From: Mycobacterium bourgelatii
GTDB lineage: Bacteria; Actinomycetota; Actinomycetes; Mycobacteriales; Mycobacteriaceae
Length of the DNA stretch: 64,000 nucleotides
NCBI RefSeq assembly: GCF_010723575.1
Contig: NZ_BLKZ01000002.1
Location: 992,001-1,056,000, forward strand
Direction: 5' to 3'
Numbering within the stretch: the stretch's first letter is position 1; every line of letters begins with the position of its first letter. The translations under genes and the position numbers were made by a program. The notes below the pieces were generated by a model. That model was not told where the DNA came from. It worked only from the letters and a program-made list of their open reading frames with translations, and made no database searches. This document shows, piece by piece, positions 1-8,621 of this stretch.

Positions 1-416
1 ACATGGCGTCGCTGCTCGAGGACAAGGGTGTGACGGTGAAGTACGCCATCCACCCGGTGGCCGGCCGGATGCCCGGGCACATGAACGTGCTGCTGGCCGA
101 GGCCGAGGTCGACTACGACGCCATGAAGGACATGGACGACATCAACGACGAGTTCGCGCGTACCGACGTCGCGATCGTCATCGGCGCCAACGACGTCACC
201 AACCCCGCGGCCCGTAACGATTCATCCAGCCCGATCTACGGCATGCCGATCCTCAACGTGGACAAGGCCAAGTCGGTGATTGTGCTCAAGCGGTCGATGA
301 ACTCGGGATTCGCGGGCATCGACAACCCGCTGTTCTACGGCGAGGGCACCACGATGCTGTTCGGCGACGCGAAGAAATCGGTGACCGAGGTCGCTGAGGA
401 GTTGAAGGCTCTCTAG
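1..416 (+). CDS. pntB: NAD(P) transhydrogenase subunit beta, C-terminal part (5' end outside window)
   Basis: This is the C-terminal end of the membrane-bound proton-translocating transhydrogenase, which transfers hydride between NADH and NADP+ using the proton gradient. The 137 visible residues form the cytosolic NADP(H)-binding domain III. The stretches HPVAGRMPGHMNVLLAEA, GANDVTNPAA, KRSMNSGFAGIDN and YGEGTTMLFGDAKK are characteristic of it. The gene is open at the left edge; the frame begins at base 3, and the first ATG there is internal. It ends with TAG and is followed by a strong hairpin. In M. tuberculosis it ends the pntAa-pntAb-pntB operon (Rv0155-Rv0157), and the next genes here match Rv0157A and Rv0158. 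Confidence 0.95.
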   Translation, partial: MASLLEDKGVTVKYAIHPVAGRMPGHMNVLLAEAEVDYDAMKDMDDINDEFARTDVAIVIGANDVTNPAARNDSSSPIYGMPILNVDKAKSVIVLKRSMNSGFAGIDNPLFYGEGTTMLFGDAKKSVTEVAEELKAL

Positions 417-425
417 GTATCTCTG

Positions 426-449
426 GACCCGCTAGCTCGCTAGCGGGTC
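426..449. terminator. Perfect 11-bp hairpin after pntB
   Basis: The arms GACCCGCTAGC and GCTAGCGGGTC are perfectly complementary with two bases between them, and the hairpin begins 10 bases after the pntB stop. No T-tract follows, as is common for mycobacterial terminators. It also lies just past the 3' end of the convergent small gene at 465-590, so it could serve both strands. Confidence 0.7.
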
Positions 450-464
450 ACGGCCACTAAAGGT

Positions 465-590
465 CTAAACGGGCGGGTAGGACGGCGGCGGATAGCCGTT
501 GCCGGACTCGACGCCCCGCAGGCCCCAGGTGAGGTATCCGAAGAAGAACTCGATTTCGTCGCTCACGTCGTAGTCAGGGCTCGGGTCCAT
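465..590 (-). CDS. 41-residue microprotein, Rv0157A-like
   Basis: This short ORF starts with ATG at 590 and ends TAG at 465. The product is very acidic at its N-terminus (MDPSPDYDVSDEIEFFFGYL) and has a Tyr/Pro-rich C-terminus (GYPPPSYPPV). A purine-rich GGTGGGAG stretch lies upstream of the ATG. Position between pntB and the TetR gene and orientation suggest the M. tuberculosis small gene Rv0157A; this is from memory of the locus and the function is unknown. There is no signal peptide or membrane segment. Ordered codon use and a sensible amino-acid composition argue that it is translated. Confidence 0.65.
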   Translation of the reverse strand: MDPSPDYDVSDEIEFFFGYLTWGLRGVESGNGYPPPSYPPV

Positions 591-690
591 GGGGCTCCCA
601 CCTTTGCGCTCGTCATCGTTTCGCGACGTACTCCGTTACCAAGTCTAATCACATCGGCGTCGGTGCAACAGGCTGCGGCGGCCTTGCATA

Positions 691-713
691 AACTGAACAA
701 CCAGTTGATTGGT
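691..713. promoter_or_regulatory. Candidate TetR operator upstream of the 736 regulator
   Basis: Two overlapping dyads lie 22-45 bases upstream of the TetR start: AACTG-N6-CAGTT at 691-706 and ACCA-N6-TGGT at 700-713. TetR repressors usually bind such palindromes in their own promoters. The match is short and no consensus is known to me for this regulator. Confidence 0.35.
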
Positions 714-735
714 AGAGGCAGTTAGCGAGTAACGG

Positions 736-1359
736 ATGGCATCTGAAACCGGGCTCTCCCGCCGTGAGGAGTTGCTGGCCGTCGCGACCAAGCTGTTCGC
801 GGCACGTGGGTATCACGGAACGCGGATGGACGACGTTGCCGACGTGGTCGGCTTGAACAAGGCGACGGTCTACCACTACTACGCCAGCAAATCGCTGATC
901 CTCTTCGACATTTATCGCCAGGCGGCCGAAGGCACGCTGGCCGCCCTGCACGACGACCCGTCCTGGACGGCGCGCGAGGCGCTGTACCAATACACGGCGC
1001 GACTGCTGGTCGGTATCGCGGACAATCCGGAGCGCGCGGCCGTGTACTTCCAGGAGCAGCCCTACATCACCGAGTGGTTCACGCCCGAACAGGTGGCAGA
1101 GGTCCGGGAGAAGGAAGCCCAGGTCTACGAGCACGTGCACGGCGTGATCGACCGCGGGATCGCCAGTGGCGAGTTCTATGAGTGCGACTCCCACGTGGTG
1201 GCGCTGGGCTACATCGGGATGACGTTAGGCAGCTACCGCTGGCTGCGCCCGCACGGACGGCGCACCGCCGAGGAGATTGCCGCCGAGTTCAGTAAGGCGC
1301 TGCTGCGCGGGTTGATCCGCGACGAGACGATTCGAACGACGTCGCCGCTGGGTTCCTGA
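736..1359 (+). CDS. TetR/AcrR family transcriptional regulator (Rv0158-like)
   Basis: A 207-residue repressor. The N-terminal helix-turn-helix runs from about residue 9 to 56, with the typical TetR signature ending in LNKATVYHYYASKSLILFDIY. The remaining helices form the ligand-binding and dimer domain, and the C-terminus contains a TetR_C-like stretch (YIGMTLGSYRWLRP). The size and position after pntB fit Rv0158. In other actinobacteria, regulators of this subgroup control fatty-acid or CoA-thioester metabolism; the ligand here is not known. The ATG at 736 is used because the HTH starts soon after it. It converges on the PE-PPE gene with 11 bases between stops. Confidence 0.9.
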   Translation: MASETGLSRREELLAVATKLFAARGYHGTRMDDVADVVGLNKATVYHYYASKSLILFDIYRQAAEGTLAALHDDPSWTAREALYQYTARLLVGIADNPERAAVYFQEQPYITEWFTPEQVAEVREKEAQVYEHVHGVIDRGIASGEFYECDSHVVALGYIGMTLGSYRWLRPHGRRTAEEIAAEFSKALLRGLIRDETIRTTSPLGS

Positions 1360-1363
1360 ACCC
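1350..1363. terminator. Small hairpin spanning the stop codon of the TetR gene
   Basis: GGGTTC-CT-GAACCC forms a compact palindrome whose centre includes the TGA stop of the TetR gene. It sits between two convergent genes. The stem is short, with effectively five pairs around a four-base loop, and there is no T-tract, so terminator function is only suggested by position. Confidence 0.3.
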
Positions 1364-1370
1364 GCAGGGC

Positions 1371-2885
1371 TCACCAGTCGATGGGCGGGATGATGTGCAG
1401 AGCGTCGCCCAGGCTGCCGCTGAGCAGCGACAGCAATGTCACCTGTTGCTGGCCGAAGTTGATGTTCAGCCCTGGGTTGGTCGAGGGGATCCACGGATAG
1501 ACGTCCGGGAAGTGCTCCGGACCCCACAATCCGATATCTACGCCGAGTCCCACCGCGGCGCCGTAGGGCCCCAGCAAGCTCCCGGTGAGCAGGTAGTAGC
1601 CCACCGTGAGCGGGTTGGGAATGTTGAGCAGCGCGGCTGGGGTCGAGATGTCCGCGTACATGCCGGTGGGTCCGTAGTCGGAGTAACCCAGGTCGACCAT
1701 CACCCGGAGCACCGGCTGGAAGATGTCGGCGACGACCGGGCCGGCGAATGGGATGTTGCGGATCGGCTGCAACAGAGGCAGATCCTGCGTCAGCAACATG
1801 TAGTACGACGTGTTGCCGGCGTAGCCCGGGGACGTGGGTAGCGGAACCGCGTTGGCCAGGTCGGCCGCCGTCAGGTCCGTCACGCCGCCGTGCACGAAGA
1901 AGTAACCCATGATGGCGTTGATGTCGGACAGGATGTTGAGCGGATACTGCGGCGTGTGGCCGATGCCGTCGTATTGAAGCGTGTAGATGTGCGTCTCGTA
2001 CGGAGTGTTCGCCAAGGTCCCGCCGTTGAACGAAACGTCGAGGAACGGGATGTAGAAGCCCGGGAAGCGTGCCAGCAGGCCGCCGACGGGATTGTTGCCG
2101 CTGGCCACCATCACAAAGGCGAGGTCATTCGGGTTGGGGAAGCCCGCCGCCGCAAGACTTTCGATGTAGTTGCTGATGATCGAGGCGCTCTGCGAGTAGC
2201 CGAAGACGGCGACGCTGTTATTGGCGAGCAGTTCGGTGTGGACCGCCTGATCGAGCAGCTGCATGCCCTTGGTGATGGACTGGGTGAACGTCATGTTGCC
2301 GAGATCCGGTGTGACGGGCCAGAACTGTTCGGGCGTGAACAATCCCTTCGGGATGGCGCCCGGGAACAGCGTCTGGATGAACCGGGTGTTGATGTCGTTG
2401 ATGTACCCGCTGGACGGCTTCGGGTTGTTGGTGCCGCCCATGATCAGCGCGGTTATGTTGCCCACCAGGTTCAGGCTTTGCGGCGGGGCGCCAAGGGCGA
2501 CGGCGCCACCGCCACCGGGGACCGCCGCGGGGGCCGCGGCGCCGTTCAAGAACGCTTGGATGGGCGCGTTGATCGAGTTGAGCGCGGTCGATACCCGGGC
2601 CGCGTTGGCCGCTTCGGCCTGCGCGTAGGCGTTGCTCGCGGCGGCCAGCGCCTGGGTGAACTGACTCTCGAAGAGGCCGGCCTGTTTGACCACCGCCTGG
2701 TATTCCTGCGCGTAGGCGTTGAAAAACGCCGCAGCCAGGGCGGATACCTCATCTTCGGCCGCTGCCAGCAGGCCGGTTGTCCGGGCTGCGGCCGCAGCGT
2801 TGGCCGCGTTGACGGCCGCCGCGATGCCCTGCACGTCGGTGGCTGCGGACGCCAGCAACTCAGGGGCAGCAACTACGTACGACAT
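1371..2885 (-). CDS. PE family protein with PE-PPE alpha/beta hydrolase domain (PE3/PE4-like)
   Basis: A 504-residue product. Residues 1-95 are a PE domain (starting SYVVAAPELL), which in pathogenic mycobacteria directs ESX-5 secretion; the general YxxxD/E secretion motif fits residues around YAQEYQ. After a Gly/Ala/Pro linker comes the PE-PPE domain, a serine-hydrolase fold with nucleophile Ser231 in GYSQS and a later DGIGHTP segment typical of the family. The start at 2885 is preferred over the upstream GTG at 2903, because the intervening sequence contains the GGGGGAGGA Shine-Dalgarno. It is related to the PE3/PE4 pair (Rv0159c/Rv0160c); only one copy is present here. Esterase or lipase activity is inferred from the fold. 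Confidence 0.9.
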   Translation of the reverse strand: MSYVVAAPELLASAATDVQGIAAAVNAANAAAAARTTGLLAAAEDEVSALAAAFFNAYAQEYQAVVKQAGLFESQFTQALAAASNAYAQAEAANAARVSTALNSINAPIQAFLNGAAAPAAVPGGGGAVALGAPPQSLNLVGNITALIMGGTNNPKPSSGYINDINTRFIQTLFPGAIPKGLFTPEQFWPVTPDLGNMTFTQSITKGMQLLDQAVHTELLANNSVAVFGYSQSASIISNYIESLAAAGFPNPNDLAFVMVASGNNPVGGLLARFPGFYIPFLDVSFNGGTLANTPYETHIYTLQYDGIGHTPQYPLNILSDINAIMGYFFVHGGVTDLTAADLANAVPLPTSPGYAGNTSYYMLLTQDLPLLQPIRNIPFAGPVVADIFQPVLRVMVDLGYSDYGPTGMYADISTPAALLNIPNPLTVGYYLLTGSLLGPYGAAVGLGVDIGLWGPEHFPDVYPWIPSTNPGLNINFGQQQVTLLSLLSGSLGDALHIIPPIDW

Positions 2886-2987
2886 TTCCCCGTCCTCCCC
2901 CACCCGCTAATCCGCTACCGCGGGTATTAGGTAATGCCGAGAGACTAAAACGGCCCCGCCGGTACGTCCGGCATTTCGACAATCTTC

Positions 2988-3899
2988 TTAGGTAACGGTT
3001 CGGAGGTGCTTGTCGAGAAAGGAGATTTGGTCGGCGATCACGCGCTCGAAAGCCTCGCCGACATAGATGTCGAAATGGCCTTCGGGATAGGTCTTTACCT
3101 CGCCGCGGGGGGCTTGGGCGGCATATCGCAGCGTTGGGCCGGCCGGCGCCACCGAGTCGGTCTCGCACACCCAGAACAGGATTGGACAACGGACCTGCTT
3201 GGCGCTGCGGCCCGGACGGTAGGTGCTGAGTTTCAGTCCGAAACGGGCCGCGACCTCGTTGCGCATCGTGGCGCCGGCCGGGCCTTCGGGCACCAATCGC
3301 AGGTAACCGGGGTAGGCATCCGGTGCGGTCATCAACCCCAAGTCGCCCGGCTTGGCTGCGGTCGGGATCATCACCGGTGGCTTGCCGGCGTGAGCCCCGA
3401 TGAGGTCGCGCACCGCCCGCGCCGTGATGCGCGCGACGGTCACCGGGCTGATCGCGCGCAGGGAAGCGACGCTGTCGGTGAACGGACACTGCGACACCAC
3501 CGCGGCGATGCCAGGCAGCCGCGCCGCCGTGGCGATGACATGGCCTCCGCTAAAAGACGTTCCCCACAAGGTGATTCGGCTCTTGTCGACGCCGGGGAGG
3601 GTGTGTGCGTAGGCGACGGCCGCGGACCAGTCCTCGAGCTGCATCTTGATGTCGAGCAGCTGGCGCGGCTGCCCTTCGCTGTCGCCGAAGTTGCGGTAGT
3701 CGAACACCAGGCAGGCGTAGCCGGCCGCGCTGAACCTCTCGGCGTAGGCGTCCAACCGCATGGTTTTCACGGCGCCCAGGCCGTGTGCCATCACCAGCAC
3801 GGGGACTGGGCCATCGCTCGTCGGCCGGTAGAACCAGGCGCTGATCCGGTCTTTACCGGAGGCGCCAACGGTGAAGGTGACGTCCTCACGTACGGCCAT
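2988..3899 (-). CDS. Alpha/beta hydrolase (BAAT/Xaa-Pro-type fold)
   Basis: A cytosolic 303-residue hydrolase. Visible elements are the oxyanion strand VLVMAHGLGAVK, the DYRNFGDSEG turn, the nucleophile elbow LWGTSFSGG (GxSxG), an acid-bearing strand FWVCETDSVAP and the C-terminal catalytic histidine in PEGHFDIY. The substrate is unknown; members of this group hydrolyse esters or peptides of small hydrophobic acids. An upstream in-frame ATG at 3938 would add 13 residues; neither start has a clear ribosome-binding site, and 3899 is chosen because family members begin near the MAVREDVTF segment. It is divergent from the dehydrogenase gene at 3989. Confidence 0.85.
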   Translation of the reverse strand: MAVREDVTFTVGASGKDRISAWFYRPTSDGPVPVLVMAHGLGAVKTMRLDAYAERFSAAGYACLVFDYRNFGDSEGQPRQLLDIKMQLEDWSAAVAYAHTLPGVDKSRITLWGTSFSGGHVIATAARLPGIAAVVSQCPFTDSVASLRAISPVTVARITARAVRDLIGAHAGKPPVMIPTAAKPGDLGLMTAPDAYPGYLRLVPEGPAGATMRNEVAARFGLKLSTYRPGRSAKQVRCPILFWVCETDSVAPAGPTLRYAAQAPRGEVKTYPEGHFDIYVGEAFERVIADQISFLDKHLRTVT

Positions 3900-3988
3900 G
3901 GGCCAACCATAGTGCGGCTCGATCGGCCGAAAAATCATGGACTACCGTCTAGAAAGTTGCAGAGCTGCACGTCGGACGGAGGGCTGTC

Positions 3989-5089
3989 ATGGCGATTCGC
4001 GTCGCCCACGTTGGCACTGGAAATGTCGGTCGGCTGGCCCTGATTGAACTCGTCACCAACCCGCAATTCGAATTGACGGGCCTATGCGTTTCGACGAAGG
4101 AAAAGGTGGGCCGCGACGCCGGAGAAATGGCCGGAGTCGACGTGCGCACCGGCATAGCGGCCGTTGACGACCTTGACGCTGTGTTGGCCACGCGGCCGGA
4201 ATGCGTCGTCTATTGCGCCATGGGCGACACCCGCATACCCGACGCGATGTCCGACATCATGCGCATCTTGGCCGCCGGCATCAACGTGGTGGGATCGTCG
4301 CCCGGATTGCTGCAGTACCCGTGGGGCGTCATGCCCGACAAATACATCGCACGCGTGGAAGACGCTGCCCAGAAAGGGAATTCGAGCGTATTCATCACGG
4401 GTGTGGACCCGGGGTTCATCAACGACCTGATTCCCTTCGCGCTCACTGGAACCTGCCAGCGCGTCGAGCAGGTGCGCTGCATGGAGATCGCCGACTACGC
4501 GTCTTACGACGGCGCCGAGGTCATGCACTACATGGGGTTCGGCCGGCCACTGGATCTGCCGCCAGGCGAGGCCCCCATGCTGCTGCAGCCCGGTGTGTTG
4601 ACCTTCGCCTGGGGAACGGCGATCCGACAACTGGCCGCCGGGCTCGGCATCGAGGTGGACGAGATCACCCAGTCGATTCAACGGGAACCGGCGCCGGAAG
4701 ACTTCGACATCGCGGTGGGACGGGTGCCCAAGGGCACGCTGGCCGGCCTGCAGTTCGAAATCCGCGGCATGGTCAACGGACATCCCGCGATCGTCATCGA
4801 ACACATCACCCGGCTGCGGCCCGACTTGCGCCCCGACTGGCCGCAGCCGGCCGCCGGCGGGGGTTCGTACCGGGTGGAGATCACCGGCGAGCCCTCCTAC
4901 ACCGTCGATATCGTTCCGAGTAGCCGTAATGGTGACCACAACTACGCAGCGATCCTGGGTGCCGCCGGACGGATCGTCAACGCCGTTCCCGCAGTGGTCG
5001 CCGCGCCGCCGGGCATCCGGACGACACTCGACCTGCCCCTGATACCGGGCAAAGGGATATTCGCACCAACCGGCTTGGTAACCACCTAA
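3989..5089 (+). CDS. NAD(P)-dependent DapB-fold dehydrogenase (dihydrodipicolinate-reductase-like)
   Basis: A 366-residue protein with an N-terminal Rossmann motif (VAHVGTGNVGRLAL, residues about 5-18) and a DapB-like C-terminal domain. Mycobacteria carry many paralogs of this family, which resembles 2,4-diaminopentanoate dehydrogenase more than true DapB; it lacks the obvious tetrahydrodipicolinate-binding sequence of lysine biosynthesis. A good GGAGGG Shine-Dalgarno lies 8 bases before the ATG. The SDR gene follows 35 bases later with its own Shine-Dalgarno, and then the FAD oxidase, so the three probably form an operon. The true substrate is unknown; a role in oxidation of an amine or a keto compound is inference. 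Confidence 0.85.
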   Translation: MAIRVAHVGTGNVGRLALIELVTNPQFELTGLCVSTKEKVGRDAGEMAGVDVRTGIAAVDDLDAVLATRPECVVYCAMGDTRIPDAMSDIMRILAAGINVVGSSPGLLQYPWGVMPDKYIARVEDAAQKGNSSVFITGVDPGFINDLIPFALTGTCQRVEQVRCMEIADYASYDGAEVMHYMGFGRPLDLPPGEAPMLLQPGVLTFAWGTAIRQLAAGLGIEVDEITQSIQREPAPEDFDIAVGRVPKGTLAGLQFEIRGMVNGHPAIVIEHITRLRPDLRPDWPQPAAGGGSYRVEITGEPSYTVDIVPSSRNGDHNYAAILGAAGRIVNAVPAVVAAPPGIRTTLDLPLIPGKGIFAPTGLVTT

Positions 5090-5124
5090 CGGACCAACGG
5101 ATTAACGGGAAGGAGCCCGACTGC

Positions 5125-5874
5125 ATGGGACGGGTAGACGGCAAGGTTGCACTCATCAGCGGCGGTGCGCGGGGCATGGGTGCCGAAGACGCGCGGCTGC
5201 TGGTGCAGGAGGGCGCCAAGGTGGTGATTGGCGACGTGCGTGACGACGAGGGCGGCGCCCTGGCCGCAGAGCTAGGCGACTCGGCCCGCTACGTCCACCT
5301 TGACGTCACCCAACTCGAGCAGTGGGAAGCGGCGGTTGCGACGGCCGTCGGGGAATTTGGCAAGCTCAATGTGCTGGTCAACAACGCCGGGATCGTCGCG
5401 GCGGGTCCCTTGCGTGAGTTCCGAATGGACAAGTGGCAGCAGGTGATTGACGTCAACCTGACCGGCACCTTTCTGGGTATGCGGGCGGCCGTCGACCCGA
5501 TGACGGAGGCCGGCGGTGGGTCGATCATCAACGTGTCCTCGATCGAGGGGATCCGCGGCGCGCCGCTGGTGCACCCCTATGTCGCGTCCAAGTGGGGGGT
5601 GCGTGGCATCACCAAGTCGGCGGCGCTGGAACTCGCGCCGTTGAACATCCGGGTGAACTCGCTGCACCCGGGGTTCATCCGCACGCCGATGACCGCCCAC
5701 CTGCCCGAGGACATGGTCACCATCCCGCTCGGGCGCGCCGCCGACGCACGCGAAGTCGCGACCTTCGTGGTGTTCCTCGCCAGCGACGAGGCGTCCTACG
5801 CAACGGGCAGTGAGTTCATCGTCGACGGCGGTCTGGTAACGGACGTGAACCACAAAGACTTCAGCGCCGGATAA
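5125..5874 (+). CDS. Short-chain dehydrogenase/reductase (hydroxysteroid-dehydrogenase-like)
   Basis: A classical 249-residue SDR. The cofactor motif SGGARGMG is at residues 12-19, NNAG at 86-89, and the catalytic set is Ser139, Tyr152 and Lys156 (YVASK). An aspartate at the end of beta-2 (IGDVRD) suggests NAD(H) preference. The C-terminal motif DGGLVTDVNH fits the FabG3 / 20-beta-hydroxysteroid dehydrogenase-like group. AAGGAG lies upstream of the ATG. It is located between the DapB-fold enzyme and the FAD oxidase. The specific substrate cannot be read from the sequence. Confidence 0.9.
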   Translation: MGRVDGKVALISGGARGMGAEDARLLVQEGAKVVIGDVRDDEGGALAAELGDSARYVHLDVTQLEQWEAAVATAVGEFGKLNVLVNNAGIVAAGPLREFRMDKWQQVIDVNLTGTFLGMRAAVDPMTEAGGGSIINVSSIEGIRGAPLVHPYVASKWGVRGITKSAALELAPLNIRVNSLHPGFIRTPMTAHLPEDMVTIPLGRAADAREVATFVVFLASDEASYATGSEFIVDGGLVTDVNHKDFSAG

Positions 5875-5898
5875 GTCCGCGAGATGGGGGCTTAGCGC

Positions 5899-7224
5899 AT
5901 GCTCGCGAGCCTGGCCACCGTGGTGGGCTCGAACCACGTCGTCACCGATCCCGACGTGCTCGCCGGTCGCAGCGTCGACTACACGGGCCGGTACCACGGC
6001 CGAGCCAGCGCCCTGGTGCGGCCGGCGTCGGCCGAAGAGCTCGCCGCGGTCTTGCGGGTGTGCCGGGATGCGGGGGCGTACGTCACCGTCCAGGGCGGCC
6101 GCACTTCCCTGGTCGCGGGCACCGTTCCCGAGCATGATGACGTGCTGCTGTCCACCGAAAGGCTAAGCGCTGTAGGCGAAATCGACTCCGTCGAACGCCG
6201 CGTGACGGTCGGAGCCGGTGCCACGCTGGCCGCGGTGCAGCGGGCCGCCAGCGCCGCCGGGTTCGTGTTCGGGGTGGACCTCTCCGCGCGCGACACCGCG
6301 ACGGTGGGTGGCATGGCGTCGACCAACGCCGGAGGTCTGCGCACGGTGCGCTACGGGAACATGGCCGAGCAGGTGGTCGGGTTGGACGTGGCGCTGCCGG
6401 ACGGGTCGGTGCTGCGCAGGCACAGTCGGGTTCGCCGCGACAACACCGGCTACGACCTACCCGCGTTGTTCGTCGGCGCCGAAGGCACTCTCGGGGTCAT
6501 CACCGCCCTGGACCTACGGCTACATCCGGTGCCGTCGCACCGGGTGACGGCGGTGTGCGGCTTCGCCGACCTGGATGCGCTCGTTGACGCCGGACGGGTA
6601 TTCCGCGATGTCTCAAGCATCGCCGCGCTGGAACTGGTGGACGGCCGGGCCGCGGAGTTGAGCGGGGAACGGCCCGTCGAAGGTGACTGGTTGTTGCTGG
6701 TGGAATTGGCCGCCGACCACGACCAGACCGAACGACTCGCGGCGTTACTGTCCGAAGTGCGGGTGTGCGCGGAGCCGGCGGTGGGGGTGGATAGCGCTGC
6801 GCAACAACGGTTGTGGCGGGTCCGGGAATCGCTGGCCGACGTGTTGGGCAAATATGGGTCGCCAGTGAAGTTCGACGTCTCGTTGCCGTTGTCGGCTATC
6901 GGCGAATTCGCTAGGGAAGCAGTCAATTTGGTGGGTGCTGTAGTTCCGGAGGCAATGCCGGTGCTGTTCGGCCACATCGGCGAAGGCAACCTGCACCTCA
7001 ACGTGCTTCGTTGTGCGCCCGAGCAGGAGCCGGGCTTGTACGCGGCCATGATGGACCTGATCGCCGAGTGCGGCGGCAATGTCAGCTCCGAGCATGGGGT
7101 CGGCAGCCGCAAACGCGCCTACCTCGGAATGTCGCGGGAGGCCGCCGACATCGCCGCGATGCGAGCGGTGAAAGCCGCGTTGGACCCGACCGGCTATCTG
7201 AATGCTGCCGTGTTGTTCGAGTGA
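5899..7224 (+). CDS. FAD-binding oxidase, GlcD/D-lactate dehydrogenase type (Rv0161-like)
   Basis: A 441-residue flavoprotein of the VAO/PCMH family. An FAD_binding_4 domain fills the first half, with VQGGRTSLVAG and DTATVGGMASTNAGG as the pyrophosphate-binding loops. The C-terminal FAD-oxidase domain contains GHIGEGNLHLNVL and SSEHGVGSRKR, which are typical of D-2-hydroxyacid dehydrogenases. It most likely oxidises a 2-hydroxy acid to a keto acid. Size and neighbourhood match Rv0161. It converges on the TetR gene with seven bases between stop codons, so no room for an intrinsic terminator is seen there. Confidence 0.9.
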   Translation: MLASLATVVGSNHVVTDPDVLAGRSVDYTGRYHGRASALVRPASAEELAAVLRVCRDAGAYVTVQGGRTSLVAGTVPEHDDVLLSTERLSAVGEIDSVERRVTVGAGATLAAVQRAASAAGFVFGVDLSARDTATVGGMASTNAGGLRTVRYGNMAEQVVGLDVALPDGSVLRRHSRVRRDNTGYDLPALFVGAEGTLGVITALDLRLHPVPSHRVTAVCGFADLDALVDAGRVFRDVSSIAALELVDGRAAELSGERPVEGDWLLLVELAADHDQTERLAALLSEVRVCAEPAVGVDSAAQQRLWRVRESLADVLGKYGSPVKFDVSLPLSAIGEFAREAVNLVGAVVPEAMPVLFGHIGEGNLHLNVLRCAPEQEPGLYAAMMDLIAECGGNVSSEHGVGSRKRAYLGMSREAADIAAMRAVKAALDPTGYLNAAVLFE

Positions 7225-7231
7225 GGTGTGC

Positions 7232-7780
7232 TCAGCCGGGGTTTTTCAGCCCGACGGCGTGTCGCAGCTGCGCCAGGAACTCGTCGGCATCGTCGCTGCG
7301 AACGATGTAGTGGGAGATGGCAATTCGGATCACCGTCGCCGCCTTGACGGCCGCGTTGGGTCCGGGGAGCAGCCGTTCTAGACCGGCCCGCATTTCCGGA
7401 ATGACACGGGACACCTGTGCGATGACGTGCTCGGGCTCGACGTCGACCATGCGCACCCCCGAGTAGGAGTACTGAAAATCGACGATGAACTGCAACGCCG
7501 CTTCGAGCCGATCCACCCCCTTGAGTCCCGCGGTCGCTTCGGCCAGACCTGTTTCGAAAACCTGGCGCTCGTAGCTTGAAAAAGCGGACAGCAACTCCTG
7601 TTTGGAGCCGAACCAGCGGTAAAGCGTGGGGCGCGATACCCCGGCCTGAGCGGCGACCTCCGACAGGCTGAGCTTGGTCTGTCCGTTGCGACCGAGCACC
7701 TCAGCGGTGGCCGCCAGGATTCGTTGGCGAGTTGGGGTGTCGACGCCGTTGACATCCGGCACTGGGACTGCCTGGTTCAT
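7232..7780 (-). CDS. TetR family regulator of the catabolic island (candidate)
   Basis: A 182-residue repressor with an N-terminal helix-turn-helix (about residues 17-63, LSLSEVAAQAGVSRPTLYRWFGSKQELLSAF). The ATG at 7780 overlaps the TGA of the thioesterase gene as ATGA, which fixes the start; the longer open frame upstream is only a shadow of that gene. It is the last gene of the leftward operon SMP-30, thioesterase, TetR. The operon head carries the 30-bp dyad element found three times in this island, so autoregulation and control of the two rightward operons is the simplest model. This is inferred from position; no footprint data exist. Confidence 0.9.
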   Translation of the reverse strand: MNQAVPVPDVNGVDTPTRQRILAATAEVLGRNGQTKLSLSEVAAQAGVSRPTLYRWFGSKQELLSAFSSYERQVFETGLAEATAGLKGVDRLEAALQFIVDFQYSYSGVRMVDVEPEHVIAQVSRVIPEMRAGLERLLPGPNAAVKAATVIRIAISHYIVRSDDADEFLAQLRHAVGLKNPG

Positions 7781-8601
7781 GACTGCCTCTCCGGACGCTT
7801 GCGGACCAACACGGACTGTTGAATCGCCCCGACCGCGCCTTGCTCGTCGAACAGTGTTCCGATCGTTGTCCCGATGCCGTCGGGACCGTAGCTGGTCTCG
7901 GCTCGAATACCGATCCATTCGCCCTCGGGGACCCGGAACACATGCACGGCCAGATCGGTGTTGAGGAACGTCCATTTGGTGATGTCGAGCTTGCTTCCGA
8001 TGCCGTTGGCGCAGTCGGCAACCGCGAACAGCCGTTCCAGCGGCGTCATCGTCTCCCCGGTGACCAGGTCGGCTATCGGCTTGATCCAGGACTCGCCAGG
8101 ACCGGGGCGCAGCGGTTCGGTCAGCCAGAGCCATTCCAGGCTGTGCACGTAGTTGCGGTCCCATTTCATGGCCGCGAGATTGCGGTCCTGCGCCTCGGAT
8201 CTTGGCCGGGGCGGGGGCGCCGCAGCGTGCGCGACGGCCTGGGTGTCTTGGTGCTGCAAGCGCCAGCCGCTGGCCCGCGCGACCGGGCGCGGCTCGCCGT
8301 CGGGGCCGAGCGCCAGCATTTCGGCGCTCACCAATTCGATCTGCTTGCCGCCGCGGTCGAGTTGCGACCGAACCCACAGGTCCCCTTCCGCGGGCACCGC
8401 ACCCAACAAATCGATGACCACGCGGCTGAGCCTGGTGTCGTCGCGTCGGGCGACGCGTTCCAGCGCACGGACCAGCAACGCCGACACCGGTGCGCCGTGC
8501 TGTATCGCCGCCGACCAGGTGCCTCGGGCCAGGTCCGTGGCCCGGAACTTCTCGCCCAGCGGATCGGCGTCGTCGATCAGCTCGTAGTAGGAGTCGGTCA
8601 T
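7777..8601 (-). CDS. Acyl-CoA thioesterase family protein (double hotdog)
   Basis: A 274-residue protein of the mycobacterial thioesterase family with two hotdog repeats. The N-terminal half has RGTWSAAIQHGAPVSALLVRALE and the C-terminal half has LNTDLAVHVFRVPEGEWIGIRAETSYGPDGIGTT, a region conserved in TesB-like enzymes. It probably hydrolyses a CoA thioester produced by the pathway. The frame opens much further upstream, but the start at 8601 is fixed by the start of homology and lies 20 bases after the SMP-30 stop. It overlaps the TetR start by four bases, so the two are translationally coupled. Confidence 0.85.
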   Translation of the reverse strand: MTDSYYELIDDADPLGEKFRATDLARGTWSAAIQHGAPVSALLVRALERVARRDDTRLSRVVIDLLGAVPAEGDLWVRSQLDRGGKQIELVSAEMLALGPDGEPRPVARASGWRLQHQDTQAVAHAAAPPPRPRSEAQDRNLAAMKWDRNYVHSLEWLWLTEPLRPGPGESWIKPIADLVTGETMTPLERLFAVADCANGIGSKLDITKWTFLNTDLAVHVFRVPEGEWIGIRAETSYGPDGIGTTIGTLFDEQGAVGAIQQSVLVRKRPERQS

Positions 8602-8621
8602 CTTTCCCTCTTGGTCCTGGG

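Noticed and set aside
7781..8377. N-terminal extension of the 7232 TetR frame
   Set aside because: The frame is open to 8377, but the extra 199 residues are an Arg/Pro-rich shadow of the thioesterase; the ATGA overlap at 7777-7780 fixes the start.
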